Below are positions 34,881 to 45,600 of a stretch of 64,000 nucleotides of DNA, one piece after another. The notes under the pieces were generated by a model. It made no database searches and had not been told where the DNA came from. It saw nothing but the letters and a program-made list of their open reading frames with translations. The translations under genes were made by a program, and so were the position numbers. Origin of the DNA: Littorina saxatilis (lineage: Eukaryota > Mollusca > Gastropoda > Littorinimorpha > Littorinidae); contig NC_090259.1 in NCBI RefSeq assembly GCF_037325665.1, forward strand, positions 33,279,238 to 33,343,237. The letters run 5' to 3'. Positions within the stretch are counted from its first letter, which is position 1; every line of letters begins with the position of its first letter.

Positions 34881-35192
34881 GTTTGTGCAAAGAGGCTTTC
34901 GGCACAAGCAAGTCAGTGTTTGACAGTCAGTTGTTTTGATCACAGTGTGTAAACTCAGTAAACTCACTGGCAGACCTTTGTGCTGTCATGTGAGTAATGA
35001 TCACTGAACCACTCACAAAAACGTGAAAAGTGTGAGGTGGCCGTTTAGCCGATGTGCAAAGTTTTCGTGGTGGCCGATTAACCGAACATTTTAACACATA
35101 ACTATGAAGAAAAGATTCGGTCCCAGGGAAAATTGGCCGATTATTCGTAATTGGCCGATTATCCGGATGGCCGATTAACCGGAATTGACTGT
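34611..35192 (-). mobile_element. 5' part of a Tigger/pogo-type DNA transposon, truncated
   Basis: The right edge has the inverted terminal sequence cagtcaattccggttaatcg (read on the minus strand), flanked by TA, and subterminal gccgattatccg repeats. The 5'UTR of about 310 bp leads to an ATG near 34,880. The element is cut off at the 118-bp array after the N-terminal DNA-binding region; no DDE domain or second end is present. Confidence 0.8.
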
Positions 35193-36790
35193 ATATCCAG
35201 TTGTTAAGTGCCTGCTGGGGGTGTGACAATCACACAGGATCTTCAATGCAGCAAAATGATGAACAGTTAAAAATATCACACTCAGAGTAGTATCCATTCC
35301 AAAATCAAACCAATTTTTGAATAATGTGGAAGGGAAAAGCAGCAAATGAACCAAATATTTGTTTGTCACTCGAAAGACAGTCAATGTTCTCATATACTTA
35401 AGCAGCAAATAAATAAGAGAATTAACAATTACAGTAGCGGCTTCACCATTCAGTCATAAAGGCAAAACTTGAAACCCTTCACAACCCTTCAACTGAAATT
35501 CTAAAGGTGCCAAAGGACCGAACAACTCTGAACAGCCAGTGTTTTGCAAGAAATCCTTACTGCTGAAACTTTAACAACAACAAATCATTGAGCAGCACAG
35601 ATCATGGTCTGAATAACACATTCAGTGAAAACTATTAGATATAAACAATACAAATAAAAATCAGAAACAAACTTAAAATGGTTACTCTACCTTCAGATTT
35701 CTTCTTTGCACACACACTCACACACATACAAATGAGTATAAAAGGCATTTCTACAAATCACAGTGAGGTCAAAATGAAAACCATGATTAAAAAGGTAAAT
35801 TTTGATATGGTTGAATGAAAAAAATATCAATTTGAAACAAAAATGTTTCTGTTAATGGAATGAATTAGCCACAAAAAAAGACAATATGTGTTCCCGAAAG
35901 GTGCACAGATGATTGAACAGGTACATACATTTTGTTTTGGTTCCAGTCCAAAATCATGGAAAATACAGTGAGTGGTGGAGGTACATTGTAGTTTTTATTT
36001 ATTTTTTTTATTTGTAGGAACAGAAGTCAACCATGAACTTATGAAGATAAAATTGTTTAAAAAAAGTTTCACAAAAACATCTCGTGACAAGATAAAACTG
36101 CTCAGCAACAATGGCAGCAATAAAACAAAATTATCTCTATTCACAACAAAAAATAAACCACCTATATAGAAACCTTAGTGAAAATCAGGTGACAGTGACC
36201 CCCCCCTCCCCCTCCCCCAACACACACACACACTTTTAAGACTTCACTTTATACTCACTAGGGATTGACACCCAAATAACAACAAGTGCTGTCTGAAACA
36301 ACAATAAAACAAAGAGATTCAACTGACTTTAAGCAGACATTAGGTTCCCAACGCAATCCAAAAAGTTTCAAGTGAAAGCATAGCTATGCCGTTATACTTC
36401 ATTCTTTCAACAAATACATTTTTTGGTCCACCACCACAACTACAAGATAGCAAATGGTTTTGATTTGTTTACGACTTGTCCATTCAATTTGTGCAAATCA
36501 AGTCCTAAAAATCATCTGACAATCTTTTCAGAGAGTGAAATATAACTGCCCTTGGTGCTGGAAAGCAAGATCCAGCAAAAGTTACAGAATCCCATCGAAT
36601 AATACAACCTGCACTAACTCAAACATAAACAGGCATCACTCTGGAAAAAACCCTCTTTGTTCAACACTCTTATCCCAATCACTCACTGTAACACCACATT
36701 TCATTGGTGCCATTGACTTGAGCGGCAGGCACAGACTACTGATAAGCATTATGTCAGTGCGAGACATCCACATGCTAAACATGAAATGTT
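35193..36790. other. No gene recognised
   Basis: AT-rich non-repetitive DNA with a short C-rich/AC run at 36,199-36,232. No ORF bounded by good splice sites and no known domain. Confidence 0.5.
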
Positions 36791-36792
36791 AT

Positions 36793-37053
36793 ACAGTGAA
36801 ATCCCCCTAAGACCCCCCCCCCCCCCCCCCCCCCCCCCCCCATTAAAGACTTCCCCCCACCCCCCCCTTTTAAGACTTTGCTTTTTTAGATTTTCTGTTC
36901 ATAAGCTCAGTGAATTTAGCGGATAGTGCTTTTAGTTATGCGCTATAGAAATCTCCTTAATAAATAAATAAATTTACCTCCATTTTAAGACTCCCTACTT
37001 TTTAAAACATAACCTTCTCAGATTTTTGAAGGTCTTAAAGGGGGTTCCACTGT
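36793..37053. mobile_element. MITE with CAGTG ends and a 32-base poly-C tract
   Basis: Left end cagtgaaatccccctaagac and right end gtcttaaagggggttccactg pair with few mismatches. TA precedes the left end. Internal copies of ttttaagact and a poly-C tract of about 32 bases at 36,810-36,841. Fits non-autonomous pogo/Tigger-like elements. Confidence 0.7.
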
Positions 37054-37109
37054 GGTTCTTTAAAGAGAATGCATGACTGGCAAGCTTTGGTTAGTATGAC
37101 GAAACAAAG

Positions 37110-37111
37110 AT

Positions 37112-37143
<32 letters not shown>

Positions 37144-37190
37144 TGTGTGTGTGTGCGTGTGTGTGTGCGTGCGTGTGTGGGTGTGTGTGA
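37110..37190. repeat. GT/GC microsatellite
   Basis: gtgtgt with gcgcgc interruptions. Confidence 0.85.
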
Positions 37191-37199
37191 CCATGTTTG

Positions 37200-37326
37200 A
37201 ATTTATTCGGATTTAGTTCTCTTTCCTTGTTTGTATTATGATTGTGTAAGTGTAAAGCGCTCTGGGCTCGTCACCACGAGGTTTACGCGCTATATAAGTA
37301 ATCGTTATTATTATTATTATTATTAT
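37200..37326 (+). mobile_element. 3' tail of a retroposon with TTA repeats
   Basis: Contains gtaaagcgctctgggctcgt and tttacgcgctatataagtaa, followed by a TTA microsatellite. This is the common animal LINE/SINE 3' end in which a short stem (gcgct...gcgc) precedes a simple tail. Confidence 0.7.
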
Positions 37327-37883
37327 ATGGGTTGTCCAAATAAACATTGTGTCTATTGAATTCTAAACCCAAAATCAACTGAATTGTTATTACAATTATT
37401 TAGCTTAGCCATGAAAATAAGGGGAATCACATGTCATTAAACATGACGAGCATATAATAACTTTCAACAATGATGCACCTTTATTAAAGGCTGCCATACT
37501 CGTAGCGTTCATTAATTAATTCATATTGTTTACATGTGCCAATAATGTTATAAAACTGTACCTAAGGGGATATAATAACGATTGGCTGTAGCTTTCGAAC
37601 ACAGAAAAAATTATTTCAGTATTGCAAAGTGGTGTTGATAGTGTCGAATGTAAACAGAACAGTCTCAAACGCCATCTTTGGTTTACGAAACGTCAACGGT
37701 CTAAAAATAGCCCAAGTCCTGGAGAACTGTTGCTAAACAATGCAATAAAGAATTAATTATTTCTCGTAATTAGTAAGGACTTCAAACCTACAACTTTGCA
37801 GGAAGCTTAATTTAGACATCCCTGCAATGATGGGAAAAGCCCTGGAAGTAATTAAACTAATTAAATAGGACTATGTCAGCCAT

Positions 37884-38981
37884 TAAAGCCTGTCCTTAAT
37901 TGGACTAAGTCGACTTCGCGTAGCTCACTTCACAAAGCTTCCGGAAAGAGAATTCATCCCTTAATTGAACTACTTTCAGCATAGCTTCGCGAAGTCCAAG
38001 GGAACGCACTCTGCTCTCGGCAGAGAATAGATTTATCTTTTCTTGTCTTGGCGTCTCCAGCCCTTTCAGCCAGAATGTGCATGTTTGACTGCTAACTGAC
38101 GTAAGATTAATTGTAACACAAAGTTCTTTGTTCTATTTTGGCCAGTCGACACGACATGGGCATGTCATGTGAGCACTGGGATTTTGAGTTTTATTCAACA
38201 TGTCAAAGTGTCGCAGTATGAAACAAGTCGCGTAAGGCGAAAATACAACATTTAGTCAAGTAGCTGTCGAACTCACAGAATGAAACTGAACGCAATGCCA
38301 TTTTTCAGCAAGACCGTATACTCGTAGCATCGTCAGTCCACCGCTCATGGCAAAGGCAGTGAAATTGACAAGAAGAGCGGGGTAGTAGTTGCGCTAAGAA
38401 GGATATTAGCACGCTTTTCTGTACCTCTCTTTGTTTTAACTTTCTGAGCGTGTTTTTAATCCAAACATATCATATCTATATGTTTTTGGAATCAGGAACA
38501 GACAAGGAATAAGATGAAAGTGTTTTTAAATTGATTTCGACAATTTAATTTTGATAATAATTTTTATATATTTAATTTTCAGAGCTTGTTTTTAATCCAA
38601 ATATAACATATTTATATGTTTTTGGAATCAGAAAATGATGGAGAATAAGATGAACGTAAATTTGGATCGTTTTATAAATTTTAATTTTTTTTTTACAATT
38701 TTCAGATTTTTAATGACCAAAGTCATTAATTAATTTTTAAGCCACCAAGCTGAAATGCAATACCGAAGTCCGGGCTTCGTCGAAGATTACGTGACCAAAA
38801 TTTCAACCAATTTGGTTGAAAAATGAGGGCGTGACAGTGCCGCCTCAACTTTCACGAAAAGCCGGATATGACGTCATCAAAGACATTTATCAAAAAAATG
38901 AAAAAAACGTTCGGGGATTTCATACCCAGGAACTCTCATGTCAAATTTCATAAAGATCGGTCCAGTAGTTTAGTCTGAATC

Positions 38982-39017
<36 letters not shown>

Positions 39018-39386
39018 GACACACACACGCACATACACCACGACCCTCGTCTCGATTCCCCCCTCTACGTTAAAACATTTAGTCAAAACTTGACTAAATG
39101 TAAAAATACTGGTAGGTGGTTAGTTTACGCACTTAGGGTCAACCAAAGCCGATATACACGTCCTTCATTTCGCTTTGAGTGTGATTTCTGCGTTCATCTT
39201 GAATCAAAAAGCACTCTTCTGACAAAAAGAACAACTTCGTTGCGAGCTACATCGAAGCTTCGCATGTCAAAACTTGCGAAGCGAAGTAGGGGTCAAAGTA
39301 CCACGCCGCAGCTGTGGGTTTTCGGTACAAAGACTTCGCGAAGCTTCGCCAAGTCGACTTCGTGTTCAATTAAGGATGGGCTTTGA
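37884..39386. mobile_element. TIR element split by a nested repeat
   Basis: Left end aaagcctgtccttaattgga and right end (reverse complement) aaagcccatccttaattgaa, with symmetry continuing through gtcgacttcg for about 45 bp. Many aagcttcgcgaag palindromes are internal. About 600 bp belong to this element; the rest, 38,222-39,107, is a later insertion. No ORF. Confidence 0.75.
38222..39107 (+). mobile_element. Full copy of the ~870-bp interspersed repeat, nested
   Basis: Starts acaagtcgcgtaaggcgaaa, ends acatttagtcaaaacttgac taaatgtaaaaa. Near-identical to 19,611-20,518 in inverse orientation. It interrupts the TIR element 37,884-39,386 and is therefore younger than it. Confidence 0.9.
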
Positions 39387-39389
39387 GGT

Positions 39390-40300
39390 AATTCGATCTG
39401 AGCTGTACAATTAGTGAAATCCAGAACATACATTGCTCCATTAAGCCACAATGAAAGTGTTCCATGTTGAACAATCACAGATCCTGCCCATCAGACATCA
39501 GGTTATAACAGTCAAACAATGAGGAGCACTGGGACCCAGTAAATCAAAAGCTTTTTGCTTCTACTTCCTGTAAGCTTTCAGCTTCACACACAAGCTTCAT
39601 ACCCAAAATATGACATTTTGATCAGTTCATACTCAATACATCCAATCAGAGACATAGATATGTATGTATTCCCCTGATAACATATTTTGTTTCTACTTTT
39701 TGTCAACTTTCTGTTTCAAACACAAACACTGTACCATGCTTGAACGTATCATCTTTACAGTTCACAATTTATGTATACATCCCATGTACCATAAAATACC
39801 AATTTGTTTCTGCATATATGCGCTACTTATATGTGAACGTCTTGTCAGCTTTCAGTTTTAAACAGAAATATAGTACTTTGAAGGCATGACAACCCTTTCA
39901 ACTCAGAGCACTCTAGTCTACACATGCACATCCAACATACCGTTTCCTCAAAATCCAATATAAACTTTGTTCATCAAATACACTTACAAGTCAATGGGAT
40001 TTCATTTCAAAAGTGCAACAACAACAAGCCAACAAGCACATATAAATTACATGAAAAAGGTGAAACATAAATGACGGAAAGTTACAGTGATGAAGGGATG
40101 AAGATTATTATTGCACTGAGCTTTGTTGTCTTATCTACAAGTGTCAGTATTATCCATATTATATATCATATTATCATTATAGTAAGATACTGTATTTGTT
40201 CGTTCATTCATTAATTGTTTGTTTGTTTGTGAGTAACAGTCGCCCGAAATCAGCTGTTCTCTGTTCCTCAATAATTATGCATGTTTATATACTTCTTTCC
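39390..40300. other. No gene recognised
   Basis: AT-rich DNA with loosely repeated ctttcagcttcacacacaa-like text at 39,570-39,860. No supported frame. Confidence 0.45.
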
Positions 40301-40302
40301 TT

Positions 40303-40369
40303 TTAACATTTAGTTAAGTTTTGACTAAATGTTTTAACATAGAGGGGGAATCGAGATGAGGGTCGTCGT

Positions 40370-40410
<41 letters not shown>

Positions 40411-40897
40411 TGGTGTGTGTGTGTGTGTGGTGTGTGTGTGTGTAGCGATTCAGAGAAAACTACAGGACCGATTTTCATAAAACCTGACATGAGAGTTCCT
40501 GAGTATAATATCCCCACCCATTTTTTTTCATAAATGTCTTTGATGACGTCATATCCAACTTTTTGTGATCTTCGACAAAGCATGGACTTTGGTATTGCAT
40601 TTCAGCTTGGAGGCTTAAAACTTAATTGATGAGTTTGGTCATTAAAGTTGTCATTAAAATCGATTTTTAGCAAACAGATTTATTGCGTTGTATTCCCCAT
40701 CTTCTCCTGAATTCAAAAATATATAGATATGTCATGTTTATTCTAAAAATATGCTCAGAATGAAAGAAAATAGGTTCAGTAAGTACTACGGACGCGTGCT
40801 TCGCGGAGGCGAGCGTGACCCGTCTCAGTCTTCGGTATGGTTAGCCGAGACTACAGTCTTGACTAAATGTCTTTATATCGCTTCATGCGACTTGTTT
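40303..40897 (-). mobile_element. Short, diverged copy of the ~870-bp repeat
   Basis: Hairpin end at 40,308-40,334 and far end catgcgacttgt near 40,894. A GT microsatellite lies at 40,372-40,443. It shares subfamily text with 12,141-13,080. Confidence 0.75.
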
Positions 40898-41064
40898 GTT
40901 TGTGTGTTTGTTCTTTCCCCAAAACTAAATTCAAAGCAATTTTTATTTTTTTTAAAAAAAGGAGCACACAAAATCCGCTGCCTTTCTCCGAACAAGTGAT
41001 TTTTTTTCTTCAACCAACATGTTGAAATCACTCTTATCTCTCAGGCAACCCACTCACACAATAA

Positions 41065-41240
41065 CAACAGACACACACTGGTACCTGCAATGCAAGGCTC
41101 CTCTGATGAGAGTACACCTTCAAACACAGGATACACTTTGTTCCCTACCAAAATACACCTGTCATGTAAGGACACCTTCATTGCATGGACACTTGTTACT
41201 GGACTCAAGGATCACCTGTCATCACAGATACCTCTGTAAA
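41065..41240. repeat. Worn relative of the element at 33,917-34,116
   Basis: Shares tggtacctgcaatg, acaccttcaa, aaaatacacctgtcatg and ggacac spacing with 33,927-34,060. Confidence 0.5.
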
Positions 41241-41299
41241 AACTTTCAGGAAACGGAAAAATACAAAAACAGATAGACTGCTAACGTTCCAAAATTCAG

Positions 41300-42051
41300 A
41301 ACAAGTCGCGTAAGGCGAAATTACTACATTTAGTCAAGCTGTGGAACTCACAGAATGAAACTGAACGTAGTCCGCCGCTAGTGCAAAAGGCAGTGAAAGT
41401 GACGAGCCTGTTTGGCGCGGTAGCGGTTGCGCTGTGCTTCATAGCACGCTTTATACTGTACCTCTCTTCGTTTTAACTTTCTGAGTGTGTTTTTAATCCA
41501 AACATATCATATCTATATGTTTTTGGAATCAGGAACCGACAAGGAATAAGATGAAATAGTTTTTAAAACGATTTCGGAAATTTAATTTTGATCATAATTT
41601 TTATATTTTTAATTTTCAGAGCTTGTTTTTAATCCAAATATAACATATGTATATGTTTTTGGAATCAGAAAATGACGCAGAATAAGATGAAATTGTTTTT
41701 GGATCGTTTAATAAAAAAATAATTTTAATTACAAGTTTCCGATTTTTAATGACCAAACTCACTCATTAGTTTTTAAGCCACCAAGCTGAAATGCAATACT
41801 AAACCCCGGCCTTCGTCGAAGATTGCTTTGCCAAAATTTCAATCAATTTAATGGAAAAATGAGGGTGTGACAGTACCGCCTCAACTTTTACAAAAAGCCG
41901 GATATGACGTCATCAAAGGTATTTATCGAAAAAAAGAAAAAAACGTCCGGGGATATCATACCCAGAAACTCTCATGTCAAATTTCATAAAGATCGGCCCA
42001 GTAGTTTAGTCTGAATCGCTCTACACACACACACACACACAGACAGACAGA

Positions 42052-42090
<39 letters not shown>

Positions 42091-42158
42091 CACGACCCTC
42101 GTCTCGATTCCCCCCTCTATGTTAAAACATTTAGTCAAAACTTGACTAAATGTAAAAA
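41300..42158 (+). mobile_element. Full copy of the ~870-bp interspersed repeat
   Basis: Starts acaagtcgcgtaaggcgaaa and ends with the hairpin acatttagtcaaaacttgac taaatgt. An AC microsatellite is at 42,025-42,085. It ends directly beside the hairpin element at 42,159-42,274. Confidence 0.9.
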
Positions 42159-42274
42159 CAAGAATGTTAGGTCATTGGAACGTTTAGTATTGACAAATTA
42201 TTCCTAATAATTATGGAGTAAATGTAAAGTTTTATTTTGTCAATAACAAACGTTCCAATTACCTACCATTCTTG
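42159..42274. mobile_element. 116-bp hairpin element at the 3' end of the DHHC gene
   Basis: Arms of 39 bp (left begins caagaatgttaggtcattgg; right ends accattcttg) pair with four mismatches around a loop of about 38 bases. It lies 14 bp past the DHHC stop codon, so it falls in the 3'UTR of that transcript if transcription continues. Confidence 0.8.
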
Positions 42275-42287
42275 CTTTTTCATTCTT

Positions 42288-42612
42288 TCAGGCCACGGAT
42301 CCACTCATTTCAGCATGATTGGCATACACACCCTCCCACTTGCGAGTGCGACAAGAACAGAGGAAGTAGTAAATATTTTTGCACAAGCCCTCGTTAAAAG
42401 GGTTGTAATCCTCATCCAGGTACCTCAGGTACGTGATGCGCTCGCGGGAGGCGGCTTCCCAGGTGGTCATTCCTCGCAGCATCAGGAAGGTGTGAAATCC
42501 CAGAAGACCGACGACGACGAAGCCGCTGATGATGAGAACGAGGAGGTCGATGAGAAGGAGGATGTTGGCTTTGAACCAGTCCCCCCACAATGGTTTCCAC
42601 GCTATGCCGTGC
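42288..42612 (-). CDS. ZDHHC12: Exon 5 of the DHHC gene: TM4, TTxE motif, C-terminus
   Basis: Acceptor CTCTGTAG, 325 bp to TGA. The first base completes Trp186. Encodes the hydrophobic segment ILLLIDLLVLIISGFVVVGL, then TTWE and NPFNEGL. Plus-strand frames over this exon are shadows. Confidence 0.9.
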
Positions 42613-45600
42613 CTACAGAGAAAAAATAAAAATAAAACACGTCAGGAAAGAATATGGTTGGAAGAAGCACACACAGCATACACTTTTTTTATTCAATGAA
42701 AGCCCCCTACACAGGCGCGACATCCTAGTAGTTAGGAGGTGGGTGGAGATTTGTTCAATCGTCTAGGTCAACTTATGTGCAGACCTGTTGATGCCGTATC
42801 CATGGTAGCACAAGACCAAGTTCATACAAAAAAAGATCCTGTAGTCGATGTCAGACTTTGATGGGTTATCGAAACACAAAAATACAGAGCATACTTGATC
42901 TGAAAACAAAGTATGACTGCGTTTATAGCGGGGGGGAAATGGCTATTCACTTAAACACTGACCAGTGCAAACATGAGTGCATGTGGGAGATGCGACCCAT
43001 GACTGTACAAGAAGAATGAAAGCCAAAGATACAGGACTCCATGGAATAACTCAACAGGTATTCAATTTCTGTGCAACATTCATTTCCACCATCACTGAAC
43101 ATACACATACAACAAAAACAAAACATCTTGAGAGGAAAAATAGTCCACATCCACGTACAAATACCAACTTCTGAACTAACCTACAAGTTCAAGGAATGGA
43201 ACACTTTAAAATCTATAACTTGCAGAATAGTTAGTAGTTAAACACAATCTATAGTCTGTTCCATCTCCATCACTTTTCAAAACACATGCATTGACATTAA
43301 CACTTGACAAAAATAAAATCAAACTCCAAAACTAAAAACAACCAGAAACAACAACAAAATACAGTACGAGATGAACTCATTCAGGCTATTTGTTTTGGTT
43401 CATCTTGACAATACACTGAACATGTAACAATGTAATGCAAATTTTAATTTCCCCTTCACAGAAACCCACCAGGTAATGAAGAGTGTGCATGGAATGAGAA
43501 CTGCAGTGGAAAAGAGAAACATCCAGAAGAACTTGTGGTTGCGTTCACCGATGCAAGCCTCCAGCCATGGGCAGTGATGGTCGTACTTGCGAACGCACCT
43601 CCCACAATCCTCACAGTGCTTTGTGCGCATGGGTTGCTATTGAGACAACAAAATGTACACATTCTCAAACCATGCACAAGGTTCTGTAAGCATTTACCGA
43701 AAATTACAAATCCCAAACGGTAGTTTAATTTGATTCGAAGTGCTGACACCAAAAGGATTTTTTCCCTTGAATTTTACTTTAGTTTGTCTTGATTTAACCC
43801 TCAGAAACCTCTCACTTTTGTCATCTACTGAAACCTGACTTTGGAATAATGACACCAAATGAAATGAAAAGAAAAGAAAAAGAAAAACAAGCCACTCAAA
43901 TGACACACGTCGCAAAAACTAAAGTTTACATCATCTCTCTGATCCTGCACTTTTCAGAAAATATGCACTTTAGCTTTGGCCTTTGCATATTCTACTGGGA
44001 CTGGCTTTTTCCTCTTCCTAAATTCAGCCTTTTCGTAGACTTCTAACCTCAATTTCACAGTAGTCACAGAGGCGGTACTTGAAGTCCCCATCTTCTGTGT
44101 TGAACTTGAGCATGGTGGATCCTTCATCGCTATCTGAGGCGTCGGCATCTTCCATGTTGTTGTTTTTGTTCACTGTTTTTTGCTAAAAGAAAATGAAACA
44201 GACAAATAACATTGTTGCTTTGACATTTTTATACAGATGCATATTATGCAGAGGTATCATACCTCATAGTCTTAATCAACATTGAATCAAATGGTTAGAC
44301 ATTTCCTGCAACATTTTCAGTCTGAACATAAAGTTGCTAACTTTTTAGTGTACTCAGCTATTTTACAAATAAAGTTCCAGAAATACAACAAGGAAGAAGT
44401 GAAATAGTGTTTTACAAGCAGTTTCTGATCTCAAAATACTTGAAGCTCTGGTGGTAGCTAGCTAGATTTGATGACAGAAATTGATTTCATTTCCTATTTT
44501 TTTTTAAAATTTGAACAAAGCTGGGTTTTACACCGGAAGCTTCCTACTTCTCATCTTCAGGGTCGGCTACATACAGCTACAGTTACAATGTTTTTGTTTT
44601 GTCTATTACGAAGCATTTCAATATTTAACCTTTCATATTTGTTGATTGTTAAGCAAACAGACTGGAAAGCGCAAGAGGCAGACCCACGAACACCTGGCGA
44701 CAAATGGTGGAAGGGGAACTGAAGACCCTCAACAATACGTGGGGTACCATCCAAAGACTCGCCCAGAACAAACAGGAGTAGAGGTCCTTCATTGCTGCTC
44801 TACATGCCAACGGGCATAACGGGCAGTAAGTAAGTAAGTAAGTAATCTCTTCTTCTTCTTTATTCATGGGCTGAAACTCCCACGTTTACTCTTGTGTTTG
44901 CAAGAGTGGGTTTTTACTTGTATGATCGTTTTTACCCCGCTAATCAGGCAGCATACGCCGATTTCAGGGGAAGCATGCTGGGTATTTTCGTGTTTCTATA
45001 ACCCACCGAACTCTGACATGGATTACAGGATCTTTTTCATGCGCACTTGGTCTTGTGCTTGAGTGTACACACAAAGGGGGATAAGGCACCAGCAGGTCTG
45101 CACATAAGTTGACCTGGGCGGAGATCGGAAAAATCTCCATGACCTTCCAATTAGGAGGCCGACGTCTTAACACTGCGCCACTTCACCCGTCAAAGTAAGT
45201 AAGCAAACAGACAGAACCCTGACCTGTTTCCAGTGTTTGCGGACACGCAGGTAGCCAGGGTCTGTACAGCAGGCCAGGAAGTACATGACCAGGGAGAAGA
45301 CCAGCAGTGAGGCGTACAGGATCCCCACAATCAGCTGCTGACCTCGCAGCAAAGCATCCGACAGCACTGCAACACAGAATGACAGTGAAAGAAACTTTAA
45401 GTAACTGTGTTCACAATCAGCTGCTGGCCTCGTAGCAAAGCATCCGACAGCACTGCAACACAGAATGTTGGTGAAAGAAACTGTGTGCTCTTGATATGGT
45501 GGTACTGGAAGCACAATAAACAGCTTTTGAACAAAGTTTTACTCAAAAGAAATGAAAAGCATCTGGCATTTAACAGGACTTTTAAAAGTGTGTAATTAAG

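Noticed and set aside
36810-36841. Poly-C tract as a functional i-motif/G-quadruplex site
   Set aside because: Many long C/G runs occur here inside MITE-like repeats and their lengths may include sequencing error; no link to a promoter.
42237-42629. 130-residue plus-strand ORF with an acidic end
   Set aside because: Antisense to DHHC exon 5, which has a conserved motif set and consistent splicing.
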